Source: Deltaproteobacteria bacterium (GTDB lineage: Bacteria; Myxococcota; Polyangia; Haliangiales; Haliangiaceae). From it: a stretch of DNA of 14,384 nucleotides. A model generated the notes under the pieces. The model did not search any database and had not been told where the DNA came from. It saw only the letters and a program-made list of their open reading frames with translations. Positions 1 through 8,390 of the stretch are shown here, in pieces. The stretch lies in assembly GCA_018262455.1 (NCBI GenBank), contig JAGSPR010000132.1, forward strand, positions 1-14,384, in the 5' to 3' direction. The translations under genes and the position numbers were made by a program. Each line of letters starts with the position of its first letter. Position 1 is the first letter of the stretch.

Positions 1-7
1 ATGATCG

Positions 8-916
8 TCAGCGCAGGACCACGTCGATGAACAGCGGCCAGTGATCGGAGATCGTGACGGTGCGCTCGACTTCCCCCGGCACGCTCGTCACGCCGCGCGT
101 GTAGATCGCGTCGAGCCGGGCGTCGACCACGCCGCCGAATCGCAGCGTCGGCCCCAGCAGCGCGGTCGGCGTCGCATACTCGATGTGGCGCATGTAGTCG
201 TCGATCATCGGCGCCTGATCCGTGTCGACCGCGGCGTTGGTCGGCACCTGCGGCACCACGTCACCGATCCACACGTACGGGTTCATGTTGAGATCGCCAC
301 CGACGACCGTCGGCCACGGCGCGTCGAGCACAGCCGGCCGCATCTGCAGCACGCGCTGGTTCACGTTCAGTCGCGTGTCGAGATGCAGGTCGATGACGTT
401 CAACACCTGATCGCCGATCCACACCTCGGCGGCGAGCGCGATGCGAGGCGCCCTGCTGATCGCGAGCGGGGCGTACGGAAGCTTCATGGTCCGGACGTTC
501 GAGAGAGGCCACCGACTCAGGATCGCCGGGCCGTGCGTCCCGTCGCCCTCGGTGCGCTCGGGTGCGTACACGTATCCCATGCCCAGCGCCGCCGCGAGCC
601 GCGACGCACGCGACCCGCCCTCCCCTGGATGCGATTCGATCTCTTGCAGCAGCAAGATGCTGCCCTCGGCGAGCCCCGGGTTGTTGCGGATGACCTCCGC
701 GAGCCCATCGACATCGGCACCTTTCTCGACGTTGAACGAGACCACGCGGATCTGGGTCGGCCACGCGCCGATCATGGTCGCCGGCGGCTCCACCACTTCA
801 GGCGCCATCGGACCTTGAAGGTCGGCCGCGTCGATCCACGGCTCGGTCGGCCCCAGCTCCACCGAGCAGCCAGCGAGCGCGACGACCGCGACGACCGCCG
901 ATCGCCAGGGCTTCAC
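8..916 (-). CDS. Endonuclease/exonuclease/phosphatase (EEP) superfamily lipoprotein
   Basis: This is a 302-residue protein of the EEP fold (DNase I / sphingomyelinase / inositol-phosphatase superfamily), which hydrolyses phosphodiester or phosphomonoester bonds with a divalent metal. Visible motifs are SFNVEKG (Asn62), LLQEIE (Glu92), DLHLDTR (Asp177/His178), GGDLNMNP (Asp208, Asn210), LDAIY (Asp269) and the terminal SDHWPL (Asp291-His292). All core catalytic elements are therefore present. The N-terminus is a lipoprotein signal with lipobox L14-A-G-C17, so the enzyme should be membrane-anchored and act outside the cytoplasm. I chose the GTG start at 916 because it gives this signal peptide directly and overlaps the upstream stop as GTGA, which suggests translational coupling. 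A longer open frame to 1417 lies inside the upstream gene and is not used. The substrate cannot be told from sequence: nucleic acid, phospholipid and sugar phosphate all remain possible. Confidence 0.88.
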   Translation of the reverse strand: MKPWRSAVVAVVALAGCSVELGPTEPWIDAADLQGPMAPEVVEPPATMIGAWPTQIRVVSFNVEKGADVDGLAEVIRNNPGLAEGSILLLQEIESHPGEGGSRASRLAAALGMGYVYAPERTEGDGTHGPAILSRWPLSNVRTMKLPYAPLAISRAPRIALAAEVWIGDQVLNVIDLHLDTRLNVNQRVLQMRPAVLDAPWPTVVGGDLNMNPYVWIGDVVPQVPTNAAVDTDQAPMIDDYMRHIEYATPTALLGPTLRFGGVVDARLDAIYTRGVTSVPGEVERTVTISDHWPLFIDVVLR

Positions 917-1410
917 AGCGTCACCCCGAGGCTGACGCCGAGCCACGGCGCGACGCCGCCCTTGCCGAGGCTGCCCATCGCGAACGCGCGGAACAGCACG
1001 CGCGTGCGTAGCTCGTAGCCGGTGGACAGCTCTGCGCTCACGCCCGTCGAGCTTTGCCCCGGCCACTCCGGGACCGGCGACATCCGCGACAGGTGGACGA
1101 GTTGCGGGCCGAGTTGCACGAACCAGCGATGACGTTCTCCGATCGGATAGATCGCCGCGTACGGGCTCACCGACACCACCCGCTCGCCGTTGATGGCGTA
1201 GTACGAGACGGTGCCTCCGAGGACGATCCGCGGCCACAGTGCGTAGTCGTAGCCGAGGCCCCACAGGCCGCCCTTGCCGAATAGCTCGACGTAGACCGCA
1301 TGCCGGCGCGGCGGTTCGTACGCCGCCTCGATCGTCGTGGTGTCGGCGTTTGCCCGCGCCGAGATTCCCAGCGCCACGACAAGGGCGATCACACGTATGC
1401 CTCCGCTCAC
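913..1410 (-). CDS. Putative outer-membrane beta-barrel protein (unrecognised family)
   Basis: This encodes about 165 residues with a cleavable signal peptide (hydrophobic VIALVVALGISA, then a cleavage-like ARANA|D). The mature part alternates aromatic/hydrophobic and polar residues with many Gly and Tyr: LGYDYALWPRIVLGG, VSPYAAIYPIG, HRWFVQLGPQLVHL, VSAELSTGYELRTRVLFRA. It ends in LGVSLGVTL, and short amphipathic strands like these are typical of small outer-membrane barrels. The GTG at 1410 is chosen because it gives a positively charged n-region (Arg6). A second GTG at 1392 has a better ribosome site (GGAGG, 7-nt spacing) and may be the true start. The stop overlaps the start of the EEP lipoprotein gene by 4 bases, so the two are probably co-translated. 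No named family is recognised; the barrel call is inference from composition. Confidence 0.72.
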   Translation of the reverse strand: MSGGIRVIALVVALGISARANADTTTIEAAYEPPRRHAVYVELFGKGGLWGLGYDYALWPRIVLGGTVSYYAINGERVVSVSPYAAIYPIGERHRWFVQLGPQLVHLSRMSPVPEWPGQSSTGVSAELSTGYELRTRVLFRAFAMGSLGKGGVAPWLGVSLGVTL

Positions 1411-1443
1411 CCGGCAAAAACTAGCAGACAGTGCCGAACGCGC

Positions 1444-1787
1444 TCGCGCACATCTTGCGCGCACCGGTGGGGGCGGCGGCGCCATCGCGCGACGTCGCGT
1501 TCCGGCTGCGCGCGCAGTACCGCATCCTCACGATCAGCCTCGAGCCCAACGCCCGCTCGACAAGCTGAGCCAGATGCGCACGCCCTACCTCGATCGGCTC
1601 CCCGAGGACGAGCGTGCTGAGGCGCAGGCGGGCTGGACGTACCTCACAGGAGATCCGGCGCGTCGAGGAGGTCGTCGGATTCAAGCATGCACCCGGCCGC
1701 GTTCATCTTCCTCATCGCGGTCGGCAGCGCGCGCCTCACATCGAAGCCCGCCGCCGACCTTCACGAGATCCGCACGGTCTAGAACGA
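1444..1787 (+). pseudogene. Frame-broken coding remnant
   Basis: Three consecutive plus-strand stretches with strongly G/C-ending codons lie in different frames. The first ends at the stop near 1568 (RDVAFRLRAQYRILTISLE). The second runs from about 1557 to 1650 (LDKLSQMRTPYLDRLPEDER, continuing to AEAQAGWTYL). The third appears near 1650 (QEIRRVEEVVGFKH). A last segment starting at ATG 1686 ends at TAG 1783 (HPAAFIFLIAVGSA, then KPAADLHEIRTV). Read together they give a plausible protein sequence, but only with two or more frameshifts, so a decayed gene is the simplest explanation. No family is recognised. The remainder of this 377-bp gap between two minus-strand genes shows nothing else. A fortuitous open frame in GC-rich DNA is the alternative. 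Confidence 0.35.
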
Positions 1788-2714
1788 TCACGGCGTCGCG
1801 GGCATGATCACGAAGTCCGTGGTCGTGCCGGCGAGCTCGACCGTGATCAGCGCGCCCGGCTCGGCGTCATAGAACGAAACGCAGCCGTTGCGAAACGAGT
1901 TCGCGAGCACGACCTTGTTGCCACCAAACGACCATCCATGGGTCTCGACGCGCTCGCCACGCTCGAGCGCGTGCACGCAGAGGTCGCCGAAGGTGTGTCC
2001 GACATCGATGTGGTCGGCGACGATCTCGTCGACTCGATCGACCACGCGGATCGGGATCTGGTGGAGATCGCCGGCTCGACGGGACAGTACGAGCACGCGA
2101 TCTCCCGGCGTCGCCGGGAGGCCGACGACGTCCCAGCTCGCGAGCGCGAAGCCCGGGTCGGAGCTCGGATCGATCGCGAGCGAGTGATCGAGGACCGAAT
2201 CGCCGTCGGTGGCGATCAGGTGGAGCGCGACCTCGCGGATATCTGGGAGCACGGTGAGCTGCGGGCGCGGCGACTCGAAGTCGATCCCGACGGCAATCGA
2301 CGCCAGCTCGGCGACCCGGATCTGGAGCTCGGCGGGCTGATCGAAGGTCGGGATCGTCGCGGCGATCGTGCCCTCGCCCTCGTGCTGGCCGATGACGTCG
2401 ACGGCGGTCCGATGCTTCTCGGTCGACGTCACCGCGATGGTGAACGCATCCCCGGTCGACGTCACCGAGGGAACCTGCGATGCCCGCGAGTCGACCTCGA
2501 GATGCATCACACCGCCAACTGCGATCCGGTCGGTACCTTGATACGTCCCACGATCGAACGCGAACGAGATCGGGTGTACCGGTGCGGGCGGCGACGGCGG
2601 GTCGGTATCGAGGTCGCAGTTCCCTTCGACGCAGGGGACCAGCCGGCCATCGTCATTGAACGCGCAGGCAGACAGCGACGATAGGATCAGGCACAGCGAG
2701 GCTCGGAGGTACAT
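1788..2714 (-). CDS. Lipoprotein of unknown function
   Basis: This is a 308-residue protein that starts with a lipoprotein signal (MYLRASLCLILSSLSAC; lipobox L14-S-A-C17), followed by a short Asp/Pro-rich linker containing two Cys (CVEGNC) and DTDPPSPPAPV. The rest looks like an all-beta extracytoplasmic protein with alternating hydrophobic strands, for example HLEVDSRASQVPSV, AFTIAVTSTEKH and ELQIRVAELASIAVG. It also has one possible disulfide partner pair further on (GDLCVHAL and NGCVSFYD). No enzymatic motif is visible and no family is recognised; Ig-like or jelly-roll domains are only a guess. ATG at 2714 is chosen because it is the only start that puts the signal peptide at the N-terminus; the open frame continues upstream to 2915 but that extension is not signal-like. 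No clear Shine-Dalgarno is visible. Confidence 0.8.
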   Translation of the reverse strand: MYLRASLCLILSSLSACAFNDDGRLVPCVEGNCDLDTDPPSPPAPVHPISFAFDRGTYQGTDRIAVGGVMHLEVDSRASQVPSVTSTGDAFTIAVTSTEKHRTAVDVIGQHEGEGTIAATIPTFDQPAELQIRVAELASIAVGIDFESPRPQLTVLPDIREVALHLIATDGDSVLDHSLAIDPSSDPGFALASWDVVGLPATPGDRVLVLSRRAGDLHQIPIRVVDRVDEIVADHIDVGHTFGDLCVHALERGERVETHGWSFGGNKVVLANSFRNGCVSFYDAEPGALITVELAGTTTDFVIMPATP

Positions 2715-3148
2715 GCCCGGACATCGAGCAAGCAGGATGCCGCGTCCGCGTGTAACGGTGTGTTCACACACGGGCTCGCAACCCCCGGAACGGCTGGTTT
2801 CTGCGGTGTCGAGGTTCGCGACCGCTGGTAGCTTCCGGACCGCGGCCCTGACACCGTCCCCCTGGCATGCGGCCACGATGATCAATCCGGATGTCACCCA
2901 TGTAGGCGCGCTCACGTTTGCCCGAGCTGCGGGCGAACGACGGCCCTCCGGCGAGGATTGCCTCGTCGGCCAGCCGGCGCATCACGCGACGCGCCTGCTA
3001 CCTTTCGAGCGTGGATCCGGTCGAGTCTCTGGTGGCCGATCCATCACCGCGAGTTCATCGACCCGCCCGCGACCCGAGGAGATGACCCCTTCACCAGCGA
3101 CGCCCGGGTCGCCTCGACCCGCGCGCCCGAAGGTGCTGGGCCTGCCCG
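2715..3148. other. Gene-poor stretch, no supported gene
   Basis: These 434 bases separate the unrecognised lipoprotein from the possible 48-residue gene. Several open frames cross the region on both strands, including a minus-strand one at 2764-2985 whose first 20 codons are fairly G/C-ending, but none shows a domain, a good ribosome site or a signal peptide. A small inverted repeat (GTGTG-TTCA-CACAC, 2758-2771) lies just upstream of the lipoprotein start and could be part of its control region. Nothing else is seen. Confidence 0.4.
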
Positions 3149-3295
3149 CTATTGTCCGGACTTCTGTCGGCGCCGCTTGAGAAGCAGGCGGTTCTGGCGT
3201 TGGCGGTCGCGCTTGATCACGTCCAGCTGGGCGAGCGAGGCGGGGTCGAGGTCCGGCTTGGCGACCGTGTGCTTGGTGATCTTGTTGTTGTTCAT
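3149..3295 (-). CDS. Small basic protein, hypothetical
   Basis: This is a 48-residue reading frame starting MNNNKITKHTVAKPDLDP and ending in a strongly basic tail, RLLLKRRRQKSGQ. The middle (LAQLDVIKRDRQRQNR) looks like a single charged helix. The N-terminal Asn/Lys codons are A-rich in an otherwise GC-rich region, which is unusual for a chance frame and common just after real starts. There is no signal peptide or membrane segment. The charge pattern would fit an RNA- or DNA-binding peptide, but this is inference. No Shine-Dalgarno is seen upstream of the ATG, and no family is recognised. The gene could be spurious. Confidence 0.42.
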   Translation of the reverse strand: MNNNKITKHTVAKPDLDPASLAQLDVIKRDRQRQNRLLLKRRRQKSGQ

Positions 3296-3532
3296 GGAGA
3301 GGACTGCAAGGTAACAGATCGTGACGACCGACGACGCAACTCCTGAGTGATTGCGGCCCGCGACAGGTCTCAAGCACTTCGGTGGCGACGATCAAGGTCC
3401 GATCCTCAAGGGCGACTACGCGGACAACCGCCGGTAGCACATTGGTAGCAGCGCCCCTGACGCGAGCGGCGCCGGTGGTGCGCCGGCCGAGCTCCGCACC
3501 TGCGGCAACCGTTGGAATGTCTGCGATAAGAG

Positions 3533-3605
<73 letters not shown>

Positions 3606-3653
3606 TGGTTTGAGGCGGCTGAATCTACTGGGGAGCCATCGGCTTGGCAAGCG

Positions 3654-5495
3654 TCAGCGCAGGTACGTCTCCAGGAACCGCGCCATCCGGGAGAACAAAG
3701 CGATCTGCGTCTCCCGGTGCGCCAGCGAGTGGCCCTCGTGATCGGCCACCATGTACTCGGCGGGGACCCGGCGCTGTCGAAGCGCTTTCACGATTCGATC
3801 GCGGTCGCTGCGCGGAACCTGGGGGGCGTTGGCGCCGACGAACACGAAGGTCGGGTCGACGATCTTGCCGGCATCGATCTCGCTCGAGGAATCGCCGAAC
3901 AGGTCCACACCGGCGCGCCACAGTGCGGGCCAGCGCGCGAGCGCGACGAGGGTGGTGTACCCGCCGTAGCCCTCTCCGTAGACGACCAGCCGATCCTTGT
4001 CGGCCCACGGCTGGGCGGCGACCCAGCGGGCGCTGGTCTCGAGATCGCTGAACGCGTCGCCGCGTTGAGGGTCGGCGGAGCCACGAACGTTGGGCTCGAC
4101 GACGGCGTAGCCCTGCGACAGCAGGAAGGCCGTGCGGATGCTCCACCGAAGGACCGCGGTGTCCGACGGGCCGCCGTGATACGCGACGATGACGGGGCGA
4201 TGCTTGGTGCGATCTCCCGCGGGCAGGTAGACGCTGGTCGGGATCCTGCCGCCGTCGGACGCGGGGATGTCCACGCTGGTGGCGTCGAACTCGGACAACG
4301 CCTTGAGCGACGGGCGGTCCTCCCGGCGGAGCGGCTGCACCGTGCCGGTCGCGGTGTCGATCGTGAAGATCTCGGTTGGCGTGCGCGGGGTGGACCACTC
4401 CGCGGCGAGCCGGCTGCCGTCCTGCGAGAACTCGTGGGCATGGCCCTGGCCAAGGGGCAGCTTGACCTCGGCCCGGGGCGTGAGCTTCTTGCCGTCGAGC
4501 AGCCGGATCTCGGAGTGGTTGCCGACGGTCAGCGACACGGCGATCGCCCCGCCCTCCTTCGCGACGATGAGCTGGCCGATCTGCGCGGTGCCCGGGGTGA
4601 CGGCATGCTTGGCGAGCACCTTGCCGGACTGGGGATCGATCGCGAGGACGAGGGACTGGGCCTCGCCGCCGTCGGTGGCGAGGTAGACGCGCTTGCCGTC
4701 GGGCGAGAACTTGGCGTCGAAGGTGCTGGCGATGCCCGCGGTAGGAAACACCGAGTGGGTCCGGCCGCTCGCGACATCGAGCAGGAGGAGGTGGTGGTCG
4801 AGCCGCGAGGGCATCTGGCGGACGAGGGCGAGCCTGCCGTCGGGGCTGACGTCGAGCAGGGAGACGGGCTTGTCGTCGGCGTAGAGGGCCTTGGGCTCGC
4901 CCGCGGCAATCGAGGAGGTGGTGTAGACCGTGGTGCGGGCCTCGGCCGGCTTGCGTGCGGCGAAGAAGATGGTGCTCGGCTTGCCGTCGGGGATGATCGG
5001 ACGATCGCGCCGAAGCTTGGCGCCGGGGGTGAGCTCGATCAGGTTCTTGCCGTCGAGGTCGACCCGGAAGAACGACCAGTTCTCGTCGGCTCCGCGGTCG
5101 GACCTGAAGATGACGGCCCTGCCCTCTTCGGTGGCGAACGCACCATCGACGCGCTCGGAGGTCGACACCAGCCGGGTTGCAGGAGCGCCGGGATCTCGCG
5201 CATCGGCGACATAGAGCTGGGGCAGCCCGTCCCGGCTCGACACGAAGACGACACGCTTGCCGTCGCGCGTGAGGATCGGATCGGCGTTGGTGAATGCATC
5301 GACGAAGCCGGCGACCTGGACCGCGAGCTCGGCATCGCGCTTGGCCGCATCGCCGCCCGGGACATCGGGCACCACGCTTGACCCGCTGGCCCCGTGCGCT
5401 TCCACGCTGGCAGACGTCGGCGGCGGTGTGGTGGAACCGCGCACACCGGATCCCGGGCCGCACCCCAGGGCGAACACGATCCAGCCGAGCTTCAT
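3654..5495 (-). CDS. S9 prolyl-oligopeptidase-like lipoprotein, probably catalytically dead
   Basis: This is a 613-residue protein with the layout of acylaminoacyl-peptidase / DPP-IV-like S9 enzymes. A short lipoprotein-like signal (ALGC12, a weak lipobox) is followed by a beta-propeller of WD40/TolB-like blades at about 70-400 (FSPDGKRVYLATDG, VSPDGRLALVRQ, FSQDGSRLAAEW) and an alpha/beta hydrolase domain at about 405-613. The oxyanion-side HGGPSD (440-445) and EPNVRGSAD are kept. However, the nucleophile elbow, normally GxSYGG, reads G507-E-G509-Y-G-G, and the acid loop, normally GANDP, reads G554-A-N-A557-P. Only the His (EGH589) remains. The segment between elbow and acid loop is also about 40 residues shorter than usual, and the stretch after NVRGS is shortened. 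It should therefore not hydrolyse peptides and may be a binding or decoy protein. The frame is intact and codon use is normal, so it appears to be maintained. The gene is divergent from the kinase operon. Confidence 0.9.
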   Translation of the reverse strand: MKLGWIVFALGCGPGSGVRGSTTPPPTSASVEAHGASGSSVVPDVPGGDAAKRDAELAVQVAGFVDAFTNADPILTRDGKRVVFVSSRDGLPQLYVADARDPGAPATRLVSTSERVDGAFATEEGRAVIFRSDRGADENWSFFRVDLDGKNLIELTPGAKLRRDRPIIPDGKPSTIFFAARKPAEARTTVYTTSSIAAGEPKALYADDKPVSLLDVSPDGRLALVRQMPSRLDHHLLLLDVASGRTHSVFPTAGIASTFDAKFSPDGKRVYLATDGGEAQSLVLAIDPQSGKVLAKHAVTPGTAQIGQLIVAKEGGAIAVSLTVGNHSEIRLLDGKKLTPRAEVKLPLGQGHAHEFSQDGSRLAAEWSTPRTPTEIFTIDTATGTVQPLRREDRPSLKALSEFDATSVDIPASDGGRIPTSVYLPAGDRTKHRPVIVAYHGGPSDTAVLRWSIRTAFLLSQGYAVVEPNVRGSADPQRGDAFSDLETSARWVAAQPWADKDRLVVYGEGYGGYTTLVALARWPALWRAGVDLFGDSSSEIDAGKIVDPTFVFVGANAPQVPRSDRDRIVKALRQRRVPAEYMVADHEGHSLAHRETQIALFSRMARFLETYLR

Positions 5496-5609
5496 GGCGC
5501 GCAGCCTAACTCACAGAAAGGGGCCACTGGCAAATGGCTAACTGCCCGATTACCGGGAACGTCCCTGGTGGGTGGGTTGCGTCCGGCAGCGGTGGCACAA
5601 TGAGGCCGC

Positions 5610-7697
5610 ATGTCGAGGGATGGGACCGATCCGGTCGCACAGGATGCGCTGGAGGAGCTGGATGGAACCGAGCTCCTCGGGACCACCATCGACGGTCGCT
5701 ATCAGCTCGAGTGCGTCCTCGGTCGCGGCGGGATGGGGCTCGTGTATCGCGCGGCGCATCTCGGGCTACGGCGGCAGGTGGCCGTGAAGATCCTGCACCC
5801 TGCGCTCGCGGCGTCAGGGGACGTGCGCAGTCGATTCGAGCGCGAGGCGTTCGCGGCGGGCAAGATCGATCACCCGAACTGCATCAACGTCATGGACTCG
5901 GGGAAGCTGCCCGATGGCTCGCGCTATCTCGCGATGGAGCTGCTCGATGGCCGCGCGCTCGGCGACGTGATCCAGGCCGAGGGTCAGATCGCGCCCGGGC
6001 GTGCGCTGCACATCCTCGCGCACATCCTGCGTGGGCTCGGGCACATCCACGGCGCGGGCTTGATCCACCGCGACATCAAGCCCGAGAACATCTTCCTGAT
6101 CCGGAACGGCCAGGACGAGGACTTCGCAAAGATCCTCGATTTCGGGATCGCGAAGGGGATGGGCAAGACCGATCTCGAAGAAGGAGTGAAGCTGACGCAG
6201 GCGGGGATGGCGTTCGGCACACCGATCTATATGTCGCCCGAGCAGGCACTCGGGAACCCGATGGACGGCCGGTCGGATCTCTACGCCGCGGCGGTGATCG
6301 GATACGAGCTGCTGTGTGGTCAGCCCCCATTCTACAGCGACGACAAGCTCGAGGTGATGTCGATGCACACGGCGCGTCCGGTGCCGCCGATGCGCCAGCG
6401 GATGATCAGGGGCGCGCGGGCGGTGCCGGCGTCGATCGAGCGGCTGATCATCCGCGGGCTGACGAAGAAGCCGAGCGAGCGCTACGCGAGCGCGGAGGTG
6501 TTCCTCGCCGCGGTGGAGGACGCGCTGAAGACGCCCGATGGCGGGGTGACGGATGTGAGCTTCGAGCCGCTGCCATCGGCCACGGGATCGCAGCCGCTCG
6601 TGACCGATGATGGCGAGGTCCGGATCACGGGATCCAACGAGTTCGTGACCGAGGTGGCGAGCGCGCGGATCGCGGAGGCGATCGACGACGTGCTGGCGAC
6701 GCCGCCACCGCAGCGCGTGGTCCCGCAGCCCGGGATCGCCGCGCAGCTGCAGAAGCAGCGGATCGCCACGCCACCACGCGGTGGCGTCGGGCTCGGGCTG
6801 CCGTACACCGGGCCCAAGGGCGAGCCGATCTTCGGCCTGACGCCGGAGCAGCGGCTGGCGCACGCGAACGCGAGCAACATCGCCGACCGCAGCCTCGCCG
6901 GGGCGCTCGAGCCCGAGACGAGGCGGGTCGGGAAGTCGTCGGGGCACAAGCGATGGCCGATCTATGTGGGGATCGCGGCGGTGGCGATCGCGGCGGGGAT
7001 CGGGATCGCGGTGCTGACGCTGCCGGGCGGCGGTGGCGACGACAGCGGACCAGATCCGTCAACGCCGGCGGGCCAAGCGTACGCGGAGTACAAGCGCGGC
7101 GAGCCGGGCAAGGCAATCGATATTCTGGAGGCGAACAAGTCCACGACGGAGGTCGATCCCGATGCGCAGCTCGTGCTCGGGCACGCGCTCTCCGCGCGGT
7201 TCGAGCGGGGGCGAGCGCTCGCGGCATACGGACGGGCACTGACGCTGCAGCCGGAGATCGAGAACGACGACGAGATGCGGAAGAACCTGCGGACGATGGC
7301 GGCCGATGATGACGGCACCGTCGTGGCGACGGCATTCGACCTGTGGATCCGGACGGCGGATCCCGAGGCGAAGCAGGCGTTGCTGAATGCGGCCGTGAGC
7401 GACAAGCTGCCGCGACGGCGCGCGGTGGTGCCCGTGATCGAGCACCACCAGCTGGACGGCAGCGTCGAGTGGTGGCGAGCGTACAGCCTTGACCTCCAGC
7501 AGGAGCCGGCGTGCCCGCTGCGCAAGGAGGCGGTGGGCAAGCTGCGGGCGCTGGGGGATCCGCGGGCGATCACCGCGCTCGAGCAGGCGGTGGAGCGGCG
7601 GGCGCGCGGGGCTCCCAAGGGGCGCTACAACTGGTGCCTGCTCGACGACGCCAAGGCGGCGATCGGCGCGCTGTCGGCCCTGCCCAAGAAGCCGTGA
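5610..7697 (+). CDS. Membrane-anchored Hanks-type Ser/Thr protein kinase
   Basis: This is a 695-residue bacterial Ser/Thr kinase. The catalytic domain (about 30-305) has all key residues: glycine loop GRGGMG (38-43), VAVK Lys60, helix-C Glu79, HRDIKPEN (Asp155, Lys157, Asn160), DFG (177-179) and the activation-segment end GTPIYMSPEQ. A 140-residue Pro/Gly-containing juxtamembrane linker follows. A single transmembrane helix lies at about 449-470 (IYVGIAAVAIAAGIGIAVLT), then GGGGDDSG and a periplasmic helical domain. Part of that domain looks TPR-like (AYAEYKRGEPGKAIDILEAN at 490-509, ALAAYGRALTLQPE), and the rest resembles HEAT-like helices with two Cys. It probably senses an envelope signal and phosphorylates cytoplasmic targets, which are unknown. 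A sigma-54-like site may lie upstream. The stop overlaps the next start (GTGA), so it leads a three-gene operon. Confidence 0.95.
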   Translation: MSRDGTDPVAQDALEELDGTELLGTTIDGRYQLECVLGRGGMGLVYRAAHLGLRRQVAVKILHPALAASGDVRSRFEREAFAAGKIDHPNCINVMDSGKLPDGSRYLAMELLDGRALGDVIQAEGQIAPGRALHILAHILRGLGHIHGAGLIHRDIKPENIFLIRNGQDEDFAKILDFGIAKGMGKTDLEEGVKLTQAGMAFGTPIYMSPEQALGNPMDGRSDLYAAAVIGYELLCGQPPFYSDDKLEVMSMHTARPVPPMRQRMIRGARAVPASIERLIIRGLTKKPSERYASAEVFLAAVEDALKTPDGGVTDVSFEPLPSATGSQPLVTDDGEVRITGSNEFVTEVASARIAEAIDDVLATPPPQRVVPQPGIAAQLQKQRIATPPRGGVGLGLPYTGPKGEPIFGLTPEQRLAHANASNIADRSLAGALEPETRRVGKSSGHKRWPIYVGIAAVAIAAGIGIAVLTLPGGGGDDSGPDPSTPAGQAYAEYKRGEPGKAIDILEANKSTTEVDPDAQLVLGHALSARFERGRALAAYGRALTLQPEIENDDEMRKNLRTMAADDDGTVVATAFDLWIRTADPEAKQALLNAAVSDKLPRRRAVVPVIEHHQLDGSVEWWRAYSLDLQQEPACPLRKEAVGKLRALGDPRAITALEQAVERRARGAPKGRYNWCLLDDAKAAIGALSALPKKP

Positions 7698-8368
7698 CAG
7701 CGAGAGCGCAGCTCGAGCTGCCGGACGAGCCGCGCTGGGTCGAAGCGCACGGGATCGTCGCCGACCCGACGAGCTGGCGGCGGGCGCTCGGCCGTGGCTT
7801 CGCGGTCGGCCACGACGGCGCGCGGCTGATCGTGATCGCGGGGGATGCGGATCGGTCGGCGCTGGAGGCGCTCGCGCGCGAGTTCCCGAGCCACGCGATG
7901 CTGCTCTCGACCCGCGAGCTGGAGCCGGCGATCCGCGGCGCGTCGCGGACGCTCGCGCGGGCGCTGATCCACACGCTGGCGGATCCCGAGGGGCTACCCG
8001 ATCTCGAGGGGGCGATCCGGTTGCCTGCGGACGCATCGCTCGCGCACCTGCCCCGCCCGCTCGCCGACGAACTAGCGGCGGCACGAACGCCGATCTGGAC
8101 GGTGTATGTCGATGGCGAGCCGGCGACGTTTGCGTACGCGTCGTGGCGGAGCCCGCGGTGGTTCGACGTCTCGGTCGACACGCTGGTGACCGCGCGCCAG
8201 CTCGGGCTGGGAACGCTGGTGGCCTCGGCGCTGATCCGCGACGAGCGGGCGCTGGGGCGCGAGCCGGTGTGGGCGGCGGACGAGGACAACCGGGCCTCGC
8301 TCGCGCTGGCGCGGCGGCTGGGGTTCGCGCCGGTCGACGAGATCTGGGTCGCGCCGCCCGCGGGCTAA
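7694..8368 (+). CDS. GNAT-family N-acetyltransferase
   Basis: This is a 224-residue protein. The C-terminal half (about 133-219) is a GNAT domain: strands WTVYVDGEPATFAYASW and WFDVSVDTL, the acetyl-CoA pyrophosphate loop R168-Q-L-G-L-G173, helix TLVASALIRDE, and the typical end with N199-RASLALARRLGF. It should transfer an acetyl group from acetyl-CoA to an amine; the substrate is unknown. The N-terminal half (1-130) has no recognised family and might be a degenerate second GNAT fold, as in two-domain members. GTG at 7694 is chosen because it overlaps the kinase stop as GTGA, which implies translational coupling. The longer frame upstream lies inside the kinase gene. A kinase-acetyltransferase pairing suggests post-translational regulation, but that is inference. 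Confidence 0.87.
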   Translation: MTARAQLELPDEPRWVEAHGIVADPTSWRRALGRGFAVGHDGARLIVIAGDADRSALEALAREFPSHAMLLSTRELEPAIRGASRTLARALIHTLADPEGLPDLEGAIRLPADASLAHLPRPLADELAAARTPIWTVYVDGEPATFAYASWRSPRWFDVSVDTLVTARQLGLGTLVASALIRDERALGREPVWAADEDNRASLALARRLGFAPVDEIWVAPPAG

Positions 8369-8390
8369 CCCTGGGGTTCGGGGGAGAGCC

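Noticed and set aside
917..1417. N-terminal extension of the EEP protein
   Set aside because: It lies inside the overlapping beta-barrel gene and would bury the lipoprotein signal; the GTG at 916 fits better.
1614..2684. 356-codon plus-strand open frame
   Set aside because: Mostly antisense to the unrecognised lipoprotein gene, which has a proper lipobox signal; the shadow is Arg/Asp-rich without motifs.
2656..3180. 174-codon plus-strand frame
   Set aside because: No signal, domain or ribosome site; starts inside the lipoprotein gene on the other strand.
3717..5381. 554-codon plus-strand open frame opposite the S9-like gene
   Set aside because: Shadow of the real gene in GC-rich DNA: composition is Arg/Gly/Asp/Glu-rich, with no domain, whereas the opposite strand has clear propeller and hydrolase motifs.
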